A DNA stretch of 64,000 nucleotides, taken from positions 2,914,001-2,978,000 of the forward strand of contig JANTQA010000030.1 in NCBI GenBank assembly GCA_027625915.1, in the 5' to 3' direction. Within the stretch, counting starts at the first letter, position 1. Every line of letters begins with the position of its first letter. The position numbers and the translations under genes were made by a program. Positions 37,001 to 46,439 of the stretch are shown in pieces. This DNA comes from Anaeramoeba flamelloides (taxonomy: Eukaryota; Metamonada; Anaeramoebidae). The notes under the pieces are model-generated. The model did not search any database. It was not told the origin of the DNA and saw only the letters and a program-made list of their open reading frames with translations.

Positions 37001-40000
37001 TTTTGGTACAGATTTTGAAAATTAAATATTTTGTCCTATTTGGAGATTGATCTAAAAAAGAAAAGACTCATCACATCCAAAAAGAATTCAGAAAATAAGC
37101 TTAAGGTAAATATAAATCTTTCAACTATCTTGATTTTAATTTTACATAAGAATAAAATTTAAAATAATGTTACTTTTCCATTTTAGAAAATCATTTTTTT
37201 TCAATAGTAAAATTTAAATTGAATCTCAATAATAAATTATTTCAATAGATATCATATTTGGGATTACTATATAAAAAACAAAAGATAATAAATTTAGGTT
37301 AATTTTTCAAACGAGGCTTTAGTTAAAAAAAGATGAGAAATCCAATGTAAAATTCCATACCTTTCAAACATAAAAGAGTAGGTGAGAAATATCTAAAATC
37401 CTTTTTTTATATCTTCTAATATATTTATCTTACTCTCCATGTTCAAAATCAAATGTAATTTGGAAAAGAAATTTAAATTTGCTTTTCTGCGAAAATTCAA
37501 CATAATCCTCTTCGTAAATTAACCTGAATCCAGAACACTAAATTTGAAAAACAAACATTAATATTTATAAAATTTCATCTTTTAAGAAAAGTTTGCAGAC
37601 GTTAAAAAAAGAAAAAAATTAATTTTTAAAAACAAAAAAAAATTTGTTTAGCTTTTGACAAGCTGGCTTAGCCTAAAAAAACCAAACTTTAAAACAAAAA
37701 AAAAAACAACATCTAAAAAGTGATTCATTCTAAAAGTTAAAAAGAATTCAGAATATTTTCATTTTTTTTTTGAAAAAGCAAATCACAGAAATCACAGAAA
37801 CCTTCATCTCAAATTTTGATAACTTTTTGATTTTTCAAAAAAAAAATGAAAATATTCTGAATTCTTTTTAACTTTTAGAATGAATCACTTTTTAGAGGGT
37901 ATATTTTTAATTTTCAAAATTGGTCAAATTGAATTTTTTCATATTTTTGAAGAGTTTCTTGATTATTATTATTGGTACGAAAGTTTTTAATGGTTTTTAA
38001 TGATTGTGTGAGTAAAAGGCAAAAAGAGTCTTTTGCGATTGTTAGTATTTTATTACTTAAATTGTAGAAAAATCAAAATCTTGAAATCACCAATACTAAA
38101 TATTCTGAAAAATGTGTTCTAAACCCAATTTTAACCACCAAAGTTATGTGGAAAAATTTTTCCCCTTAAAACAAGTTGCAAAAGTCTAATTGGTCTCTTG
38201 ATAATTTTTTTTTCAAAATCCTTGCCAAAATTTTCTAACATAACATTTAAACCATCCAAACCTACTCTAGCAATACTCTAACCTACCCTAACATACCTTA
38301 ACCTACCCTTAATGAGGGTTTTAAATGCCCACATACAATATATTTCAATTGAATTGACTATTTTGAAAAAAAAGAGAATTTGACCAATTTTGAAATTTAA
38401 TAATTTTCCCTTTTTAGATGTTGTTTTTTTATTATTTCAAATATTGTTTTTTTCAAATAAAGATAATTTGTTTACAACAAAAAAAAAATTATTTTTAAAA
38501 ATAATTTTGTTCTTTCTTTGACTTTTATCAACTTTTTTAAAGATTCAGGTTTGGGAAATCTTTGTTGTTTTTCAAATTTAATTTGGTTGAATTCAAATTA
38601 ATTTTTTTGTATTTTCTCTGAAGAAACGAATTAAAAGTGACAATATGATTTTCCTTTTATTTTTAATACCAAGAGAATCAAATAATTTTCTAAGAGATGA
38701 AAAAAACAAATTACTAATCTTTTTACATTTATTATTTTATGTTTGATATTTTTTGGAAATCTCTAACAAATTTGGTTTTCTCATTATACTTTCATCAATA
38801 TTTTCGGAAAAGTAAACTTAGTTTTATTATTTTTGAGGTTGCAATTGAAAATTCCAAAGGTAGAATCTATTGGAAGAATTTGATCATGAGATTAAATTTA
38901 AAGCCTACTATTCAAAAAATCAGTTTCCAAAAATGAAAAGTAGCAGATTTTAATTAATTCTTAACAAATTTAAAACTTTGTTAGATAAAGTGCATATATT
39001 TAATGTAATATTCTCAATTCTTTTTTGATGACCATTCGTCTCTAATTAATAAATGAAATTTTTATTTGAATTTCTCAAAAATTATTTCATACTTTGATTA
39101 ACAAATCCATGAATAAACACAAGATCTTAACAAAACCATTGAAAATGAAAATTCTTTTTTAAAATTTTGCTCTTCCTAATTGAATTTTTTGGATAAAATT
39201 AATTTTTTTTTTTAATTATAAAAGAACAATCATAAAAAAAAAATTATTTACTATTTGTATAAAGCTATCAAAAATAATAAAATTATTAATTTTCTACAAA
39301 ACGAAATATTAATGTATAGCTATTATTTTGTTTCACTTGAATTCTTTTTTTATTTGTAAAAATATCTAAAAACTAATTATGAAATATTCTTTAATAAAGC
39401 AATATTCAAAAAAATACTTTTTGCTCCTTACATTTCTTTAATTGGTAATAATAATAACACTTGTATTATTTTTTTGTATTTTATTTAATATTTCTTTTTC
39501 TTTGACTAATTATTTAGAGAGAACATCCTGATCCAGAAAAAGTTCGAATTGCAAAAGAAAAAATGAAAAAATTATCTCAAAATGATGGTATTAAAAATCA
39601 AATTAATAAAGAACCGAGTCATGAAGAAGAAAAAAAAGTAATATCCTTACCTACGCGAATACCCCCTTTAGCACCTCAAATTGAGGTTTGTAGAGCACTT
39701 TATACTTTTGAAGGAAACCCCGAAGAATCAGAACTTTCATTTAAAGTTGGCGATATCATTCAAATAATTAAAAAATCAGATCAAGGTTGGTGGCATGGAA
39801 AAATTAATGATACAGAAGGCATGTTTCCTGAGAATTATACTTATTTGATTGAAAAAGTTGGAATCGATGAAAACACAGATTTTTCACAAAGTGGTAATAA
39901 TAAATCAATAATTGTGGATGAAACTCAAAACCAAAATAATGATGATGACCAGATTTATGTTGACAACGAAAGTGATCAAGAATATCAAGAAACTGAACAA

Positions 40001-40318
40001 AATTTGCAAAATAATCATGAACAAAATATCGATGAAAAAGATACTAACGATATTAATCAAGAAGTTGAAAATAAAGTTAATGTGCAATTAGATCCACTTG
40101 AAAATCAGCCAGAAACAGAAATAATTGACGATTATCGTTTTGTTAAAGTTTTATACGATTTCAAAGGAGACCAGCCAGAAGATCTTTCCTTAGAGAAAGG
40201 GGAAATTTTAACTGTTATAGAGGAATATGTCGGTTGGTTAAAAGGAATGAATTCTGATGGTCATGTAGGTTTAGTTTCTACTAATTATATAGAAAATGTT
40301 CCAAAAGATGTATTTTAA
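28087..40318 (+). CDS. F-BAR domain protein with two SH3 domains
   Basis: Exons: 28087-28295, 28393 to about 28431 or 28471, about 28541-28682, 35896-36060, 36200-36556 and 39518-40318. Exons 1-5 encode an F-BAR domain: the opening LWNSFEEMNKTVHQSIQHL, helical HEKQINKVSKQIYNQIAQF, and WKQEKKKYDDFVYDLTKKQQ through the HKIWTQFL tail helix. Exon 6 has SH3-1 (ALYTFEGNPEESELSF, then GWWHGKIND, about 39685-39860), an acidic Asn/Gln/Glu-rich linker, and SH3-2 (LYDFKGDQPEDLSLEKGE, then GLVSTNYIENV, about 40138-40305), ending near the C terminus. About 575 residues. F-BAR proteins sense or bend membrane, and SH3 domains recruit proline-rich partners such as WASP or dynamin. F-BAR plus two SH3 is the Bzz1 layout. 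Introns 3 (7.2 kb) and 5 (3.0 kb) split the gene. The exon 2/3 boundary is uncertain. AATAAA lies about 35 bp after the stop. Confidence 0.83.
28864..29886. mobile_element. 1.0-kb TA-flanked TIR element (mariner-like ends)
   Basis: CAGTTTGTTAAATAACCCGT at the left returns inverted at the right as ACGGGTTATTGAACAAACTG, with TA immediately outside both ends. TA duplication is the rule for Tc1/mariner elements. The bracketing GGAAGGTA and TACCTTCC are also inverted, so the repeat may extend 6-8 bp further out. No full transposase frame is present. Near 29075-29160 a short open frame reads FQDKSPHKRDLIEQYL, which I cannot assign. Confidence 0.72.
29887..30371. repeat. long palindrome, two 156-bp arms
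   Basis: The sequence 29887-30042 is repeated as its reverse complement at 30216-30371 with no difference noticed by eye, separated by 173 bp. The left arm starts exactly where the TA-flanked element ends, while the right arm runs on into unrelated DNA after GGAAGGTA. Near-perfect arms imply recent formation or ongoing gene conversion. Confidence 0.88.
31595..32110. repeat. dispersed repeat family D copy 2
   Basis: It parallels 24695-25180 in order and strand, with roughly one difference every 6-8 bases, so it is an older copy. It lacks the second half of copy 1. Confidence 0.65.
32842..33330. mobile_element. TIR element, family C copy 2
   Basis: Starts TAGGGAAAAAAATACCGGAC and closes with GTTCGGTATTTTTTTTACTG; the inverted ends continue through AAGATTTTTAATTGTGAGTA and ATTCACAATTCAAAATCTT. 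The interior resembles family A (AGAATACTCA, then GTTTGATAGCC, GATCAAC). It sits in the F-BAR intron. Confidence 0.75.
33430..33740. repeat. dispersed repeat family F copy 1
   Basis: It matches 41940-42245 on the same strand: CAAAAGATCA, the TGGTGTCTTTTAAAACG region, AGTAATAA, and AGGCTTTTATAT followed by TAATTAGTTT. Both copies are preceded by a long T-rich tract. No ORF. Confidence 0.55.
34309..34759. mobile_element. 450-bp TA-flanked MITE
   Basis: Ends CACGACAAGAATAGCACAA and TTGTGCTATTTTTGTCGTG are inverted repeats with one or two mismatches, and TA lies just outside each end. There is no ORF, so it is non-autonomous. Confidence 0.72.
34990..35555. repeat. dispersed repeat family G copy 1
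   Basis: It matches 37905-38415 in the same orientation over about 530 bp, sharing TCAAAATTGGTCAAATTGAA, TTGAAATCACCAATACTAAA, AAGTTGCAAAAGTCTAATTG and AATATATTTCAATTGAATTG. Between these lies an imperfect short tandem of CTAACCTACC-like units (35340-35405). Confidence 0.8.
36557..39517 (+). other. 3.0-kb intron 5 of the F-BAR gene
   Basis: Begins GTAAAT and ends TATTTAG, phase 0 on both sides. It holds a TA microsatellite (36820-36840), a strong hairpin (37712-37898) and repeat G copy 2 (37905-38415). The rest is plain AT-rich DNA. Confidence 0.75.
37697..38420. mobile_element. TIR-bounded copy of repeat G with internal hairpin
   Basis: ACAACATCTAAAAAG near 37700 is mirrored by CTTTTTAGATGTTGT near 38405, bracketing repeat G copy 2. 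At the left edge, about 62 bp (37714-37776) is repeated inverted at 37834-37896 with a loop of about 55 bp. The arms contain AAAAAGAATTCAGAATATTT and its complement. Together this looks like a foldback-type element. The copy at 34990-35555 lacks the hairpin. Confidence 0.55.
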
Positions 40319-40679
40319 TAATTTTTCTTATTTTACTTTTTGATGTTATTGAAATAAAAATTTTCTCATCTTTGTGGTTTTATATTTTTGTTTTTGATTT
40401 AATTTTAAATTTCCCTTTTCTGAAATAAGAATTTAATAAAATAAATTTCTATCAATACATATTTTTGTTGATTCGATGGTCTTCGATTTCTTTTTTAACT
40501 ATTTCAATTGATATTTATGTTTCAACATATATTTATTAATAAAATATGTGAAAAATACAAATAGTGGGTTACTTTTTAGTAAAATTAGATTAACTATGAA
40601 AAATATGAACATAAAAAGATCGCGTGTTGAGATAAATTACAAAAAAGGTAAATTTTTTTTTTTTTTTTTATTATTGAAG

Positions 40680-41700
40680 AAGTGTAGATTACACTCTAAG
40701 TGCCCTTTTACTTAAATTCCCTATCAGAAATTTAAGTGTAAAATCAGAGATTTCACGATTATTAATTAACGAAAATAATTTTAAGCTATCATAATTTAAA
40801 ATTATTTCATTAAAATTTAATTCTTTTAACTTTTTCAGAAAAATTAATCTATCTTTTTTATAGGAAGGACATACCCATAAAAAATGATAAATATTTTCTA
40901 TTATTTCCTTATGTTCATATTTTAAACATAAAGGACAAAATTTATTTGATCTTTATTTATTACATAATAATATCTTTTTAAGCAGTTGGTAAATGTTCTG
41001 AATTTTAGAATTGTTATACTTGATGGATAACTTAAATATCTTTGATTAATAAATAAATTTTTTTGGTTTTTAATTATTGCGAAATATTTTTGTACCTTCC
41101 AACTGGTAGAATTCAACAACTCATTATAATTATAATTATAAATTTCCTTTTTAAGAGGGTTTAAACTCTCCGACTTCCAGTTAATTTTATTGTTTATTCT
41201 TTGATTAAATTGTATTAATTTTTCCAGATAGGGTAGAGATAATTCTTTTAATTTATTTTTGAATTTGAATTTCTTTTTATTGATTGATATTACCAAATTT
41301 TCGAATTTAAATTCTGTTTAATAAATAAGAACTGGTGTATTTCTGTTTATTTTGCAGATTTCAGTAATACGTGTATTAATCCAGGAGTTTAAATAGTTTA
41401 GGTTTGCTATTTTATAATTATATATTTCTAATCCATATGTTAATTGACTTAATATAAAAGATTTAAATAATCTTATTTTTAAATTATTTGTTAGTAAATT
41501 ATTATTGAATAATTGTTTAGAACTATTATAAGTTTCTTTTGCCTTTTTTAGATTATAGACTAAATGTGAAATTTTTTCCAAATAAATTCACAAATATTTA
41601 ATTTTTGATAAATCGTAGGTAATTTCTGTTTTGTCTTCATTAGGTTTTAATCCAAATTGGACAATTACTTGATATATAGCAAAAAATGATAAATTTTTAT
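40680..41700 (-). mobile_element. 5'-truncated LINE, reverse-transcriptase C-terminal part, copy 2
   Basis: Read on minus from 41700: VQFGLKPNEDKTEITYDLSK (the segment just after the RT catalytic box), then KAKETYNSSKQLF, then LFKSFILSQLTYGLEIYN (thumb), WINTRITEICKINRNTP, and a C-terminal tail with CPLC, a spaced His in YHFLW, and CPSYKK, i.e. the CCHC-type knuckle that ends many non-LTR retrotransposons. At least two frame breaks or stops separate the blocks. Everything upstream of about 41700 is missing, which is classic 5' truncation. It is the best-preserved of the three related remnants. Confidence 0.83.
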
Positions 41701-41913
41701 GTAAATTATTCTACTCATTTTCAGCATTTTGTAATTTTTATCATTTTTTGAATTTAACCAAATCAAATTCAACTATTTTTCTAAAATTTTGACTCACTTT
41801 ATAATGATAAAGGAAGTTTTTTTGAGTGTTTATCTCAGTATTGTATTCAAAAGATTTTGACAGATTTTTGGCTCAGAATCATTTTTTCTAATTTTGTAAA
41901 TTTTTTTTTCTTT

Positions 41914-41939
<26 letters not shown>

Positions 41940-41948
<9 letters not shown>

Positions 41949-42245
41949 AGATCATGTGGAAAAAAAAAGATCTTCAAAAAGAAATATAATCACTACGAAA
42001 ATTGAGGCTATTTAATGTCTTCTAAACTCATTTAAATTATTATCAAAAAATCTTGTTATTAACTTTTTTTTAGTAAAGGTCCAGTAATAAGAATTCCCTT
42101 ATGCTGATTTCATAAAATAGGAACTCATTTTTTTTTTAGTTTTTGCTTTTATTTTTTTTGAATTTTTGAAATTTCAGGCTTTTATATTTTGAGAATGATT
42201 TTGATGTAAACTAAAATAAGATCTAATTATTAGTTTATCTTGGAT
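41940..42245. repeat. dispersed repeat family F copy 2
   Basis: Same-strand match to 33430-33740, again following a long T tract. It starts with ACAAAAGATCATGTGG and ends near TAATTATTAGTTTATCTT. Confidence 0.55.
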
Positions 42246-42337
42246 AATTCATTTACAATTTTTTTTATTAAGATCTTTCGTCGTTTGGTAAAAAAAAATT
42301 ATTACAATGTTACTGAAATAAAAGAAAATGACTCTAG

Positions 42338-42361
42338 AGAAATAATATCGATATTATTTCT
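42338..42361. repeat. 24-bp perfect palindrome
   Basis: Twelve bases AGAAATAATATC followed at once by their exact complement, centred on ATCGAT. It could be a protein-binding site or chance in AT-rich DNA. Confidence 0.9.
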
Positions 42362-42829
42362 ATTGGGGTTTTATTTGAATCTTTGATAGAAGATCAAAAT
42401 GAGCATTTTTGTTTTTTTCAATTGATGACCTAAAAAAATTTGAATTTTTCAATTTTTCAGAAAATATATTTATTTTTTAGTTTTATTACATAAGGGTATC
42501 AAATACCATGCGTTTTATGTGGATTATTCTACTTATTTCTTATTTTTATCTCAAGATCCAATTATAAAAAATGATTGATATTTAAATAAAATGTAGGGTC
42601 AATTTTACACTAAAAACTTAAATAAAAAGAAATTTTTTTCAAATTATTATTTCTCTTCATATTATGATTCTATATATTTATAAAGACCGAATTTTTTATA
42701 TTGTTTAAACCGGTTTATAATTACTTAATAAAATTTTTATGTGTTTTTTATATGAATGAAAAAATAAGAACTTTAAAAAATACCAAAAGGTTATTTTTTC
42801 AAGGGTTTATAATAAAAATTCATATTTGA

Positions 42830-43110
42830 GGAAAATGAAGATGGTTAAATTTTGATTTAATTTGGTGATTTGTCTTATAATTTGATTCAAAAAAATCAAT
42901 ATAATTTTTTGACTTGGTTTTTGTTTTAAAATGGGGAAAAAAAAGTAGAAAAATATTTGAAAAAAGTCAAAAATTATTTTTATTGACTGTTAGAATAAAA
43001 AATTCCAAAATAATAAAAAAAATTGAACATTTTCTTAAACTTGTGAATGGATAAATCGTTTTATTTTGTTCATTTAATCAAATACTTGATTAAGATTTTT
43101 TACTATTTTT
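42830..43110. repeat. dispersed repeat family H copy 1
   Basis: Resembles 48055-48345 on the same strand: AAATTTTGATTTAATTTG against AAATTTTGGTTTAATTTG, then GACTTGGTTTTTGTTTTAAA against GACTTGATTTTTGTTTTAAA, and the following AAAATATTTGAAAA. Diverged, boundaries approximate. Confidence 0.55.
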
Positions 43111-43804
43111 CAAATATTATAAACAATTTCTAAAAAGGGTTTGACAGGTATATTATCTATATATCTATCTTAATTTTAGAGTTATCAAAAAAGAAAAAAA
43201 AATCTACCTTTTCAATTTTTTATTAATTTTACGTAAAAGGGGGGATTTTGAAATATTTAAAATGAATTTTTGTAGATAAAAAACTTTTTCACAGCTAAAA
43301 AAAATAACAATAAATAAAGAGGCAATGATATTAAATTGTTAAAATCAGAGATAATTTTATATATTAATTTTATTTTAAAGGGGTTTATTTTTAGATATAG
43401 TGTTGGTTCATCAATTTTGTTGAGAAATTTTAATATGAAATGCTGATTCTCTATATTTTTTACATTTGAGAAAATAAATTATAAGTATTTATTATTAATA
43501 ATAACAAATCTTTTTTTTATTTTGTGATTTTCTTCAACATATGATCAGTCAAACACTAATATTGGTTAATATGTTAAAATGTAATAAAAAAATATAGACT
43601 AAATGTGTAAGATATTGCAAAAACACGATTCTGTCCACAGTAAACAACTGAAAGTTTTAAATTTTTTTTTTTTTATAAATCATTTGCCAAGATAAGATTT
43701 ATTAGAACAAGAAGAACAAAAAACGTCAAATTGGGGTTTATATTCAGAGTAATATCTTGAAAAAATCCGAAATTTTCAAAAATAATTAAAATGTAGTCAC
43801 ATTT

Positions 43805-44005
43805 TACATCCATTTCACTTTTAAGACACAAATTTTCAACTAAATTTAAGACACAAAAAAAATCTCAAATTAAAGTACACAATTTGGAATTTTTTTTTAC
43901 AAAGTATTTTACTAAAACCTTGAATTTTGTGTATTTATTTAAAAGTTTTTTTGTCCCTTAATTTTTGTTAAAATTTTGTGTCTTAAAAGTGGAACTCTCT
44001 TTAGT
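43805..44005. repeat. fold-back unit, first of an adjacent pair
   Basis: CACTTTTAAGACACAAATTT at the left is mirrored by AAATTTTGTGTCTTAAAAGTG at the right, with arms of about 80 bp around a T-rich centre. The next unit, only 40 bp away, has the same design and a closely related sequence. Confidence 0.75.
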
Positions 44006-44044
44006 ATACTATATGTCAATGGAATGTATTGTATCGAAATTACA

Positions 44045-44235
44045 ATCAGTTCCAAATTTAAAGTACAAACTTTCAACAAAATTTAAGGCACAAAAAAAAC
44101 TCAAATTAAGGAACAAAATTTGAATTTTTTTTTTTACAAATTATTTTACTAGAATCTGAATTTTGTGCCTTAATTTGAGATTTTTCTGTACCTTAAATTT
44201 TGTTGAAAGTTTGTACCTTAAAAGTGGAAGTGGTG
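44045..44235. repeat. fold-back unit, second of an adjacent pair
   Basis: AAAGTACAAACTTTCAACAA at the left is mirrored by TTGTTGAAAGTTTGTACCTT at the right. Inner motifs GGCACAAAAAAAACTCAAAT and its near complement also match the first unit. Confidence 0.75.
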
Positions 44236-45428
44236 ATATCTATTTTAATAAAAATGAAATAGATTAATAATAATATTACCCAAATAGCTAAGGTGTGAAT
44301 TTTAAAAGAAAAGCTAAAGTATCATGATTTTTTGCAGTTAATTTGGATTTTTCAAAGTTCTTTTTTATTTAACAAGTTGACTTACATAAAAAAAAAATGA
44401 AAAATAAAAACTTAGCAGAATGTTTTTTTCAGCAATTATCATTTTTTGTTATTATTTTTTTTCTTAATAATATTTAACAATATAGTCAAAGAAAAAATAA
44501 TGTATAAAACTCCTTGAATTGGTTTATATGGCAATAATTAAAGTTAGTACTTTTGAGTTAAAAGTATTTTTCATTTCATTTTATGAAAATCTGCTATAGA
44601 CAATTTTAGATAATTTGTGTGTTTTATAAGTAAAATAATTTCCAGGGTTTGGTTTCAATTTGGAAATTAATTTAATTTACCAATAGTTAAACATTTATCA
44701 AGAAGGGTTTATGTTTAAGATTTCTGGCCATTCAATTTTTTTTTTCAAATTCTGAATTTTTTAAAGAAGTGGATAAAAATCTATTTCATAAATATAAAAC
44801 AAAGAGAATTTACATAATATTTTCAAATACCATAATGTAATACAATATTTTTTTAATATATTACCTTTTAATATTTTTGAAAATAACAAGCTTTTAAATA
44901 GAATTTTTAAAAGATTTGATGTTTTTTTATCCAAAATATAAACTAAGGGTAATGATATACTTTTTAAATATTCTACAATTATTTTCCAAGTGAAAAATGA
45001 AAAGTTTTCTTTCAAATTCTCCAAAATATTCTGTTATGAATAATATATTGAAAACTCCTAAAATCTTTAACTAATTGTTTAGAAATTATATTTTTAGACA
45101 TTTAATTAAACTATCAAAGTGAACTCAAAGATAAAATTTTTACTCTGTTAATTTGATTGTAACAGTAATAATTAATTTACATTTTAGAAATTGAAAAAAA
45201 AAGTTTCAAAAATTAATCAGAAAATAAAATTTTCTATTTTTTGAATTTTAAAAATAAATTTACATTCACTAAAAAATCTATTTCAAGATTTTAGTGTTTA
45301 TTTACTGGATCCTTTTAGAATTTGTCAGGAAATTATTAATTCCTCATACAAATTAATTTTGTTCCCCATGATCGACAAGTGTTGACGTTATTGGACATTC
45401 TTTGATCTGAAAGTCAATGTGGCATTAT

Positions 45429-45597
45429 TCTGGTATTTGAATTATAAAAACTAAAAAATATTTACTTCCTTTTTCAGATTATTCTTTGACAAACAGAGTT
45501 CTCCAAAGAATTAAGTTGTAGTTTAGGGTTTTAGTTAAAAAAAAAAAAATCTGGAAAAGGAGTAAAAATTTTTTGACGTTTATAATTTAAATACCAG
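45429..45597. mobile_element. 170-bp TIR element, family E copy 2
   Basis: CTGGTATTTGAATTATAAA at the left and TTTATAATTTAAATACCAG at the right are terminal inverted repeats. Inner blocks around TTACTTCCTTTTTCAGA and TCTGGAAAAGGAGTAA extend the pairing to about 48 bp. Confidence 0.72.
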
Positions 45598-46439
45598 TAA
45601 AAGAATATAATAAAAAAGAGTTAATTTTCTTGGGGTTGTGGAGTGACACAATTGATTACCTGTTGTGGATTTTTTATTTCTCATTAATGCTCTTTTTATC
45701 CTTTTTTCTAATCGGAAGGAATATAGAATTATTTTGATCTAAAGAATCAGAAATGTTGAAAAATAATTCAGAATTCGGAACGTGAGGTATTTTTAATCAA
45801 AAATTTAAAGAAGAGTTCTCCAAATTAAAAAAGTATAAGAAAAAAAATTTTGTAGCATTTTTTTACATTTATCAACATAAAAACTGTATTTTTGAGGATT
45901 TTCAAAAGTTAGTCGTTGAACCTCTCCAAAAAAGTTCATACCAATTGTGGTATAACTGAAAAATAGTCTTTATTAAACCAAAAAAATAATTGACTAATTT
46001 ATATCAGTTTTTTTCTTTCGTTAAGTTTTATCTTTTTAAAAAATTATCAAGTAAGTGGAAAACAAAGAAAGCACGTTAAAAGAAAGTTCTTTCTGTTGTT
46101 AAATTATCTTTGAAAGTTATTGAATCATCTTTGTTTTGAAAATATAACAAACAAAATTACTGGCAGAAAGAATTCAAATGCTTTAAAGAAAGAAACTCTT
46201 CTGCAATCAACAAAAAAAAAGGATGTAATTTCCATACATTTCAAAACTTTTTAAACTTAGATTATGAGAATTCTGAAATTCAAATTCTGAATTGTAGATT
46301 TTGGATATTTGTTTCTGTAAGTTTCTCAATGTCTAATTTTCCAAGAATATTCTCTTATTCTTAAAAATTTTTTCTTGACAAAGTATCTCCCTTTTTGTTA
46401 TCATTTTTTTTTATTTTATTATTTTTTAGTTCTTCTTAA

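Larger units (their letters stand above)
40319..46439. other. intergenic region between the F-BAR and ABCA genes
   Basis: Contains a LINE 3' remnant (40680-41700, -), repeat F copy 2 (41940-42245), a 24-bp perfect palindrome (42338-42361), repeat H copy 1 (42830-43110), two adjacent fold-backs (43805-44005 and 44045-44235) and TIR element E copy 2 (45429-45597). An 87-codon ORF at 44761-45024 (-) has no recognisable features. No host gene was supported. Confidence 0.6.

Noticed and set aside
44761-45024. 87-codon minus ORF
   Set aside because: Leu/Ile/Lys/Phe-rich as expected from AT-rich chance translation; no motif, no splice context.
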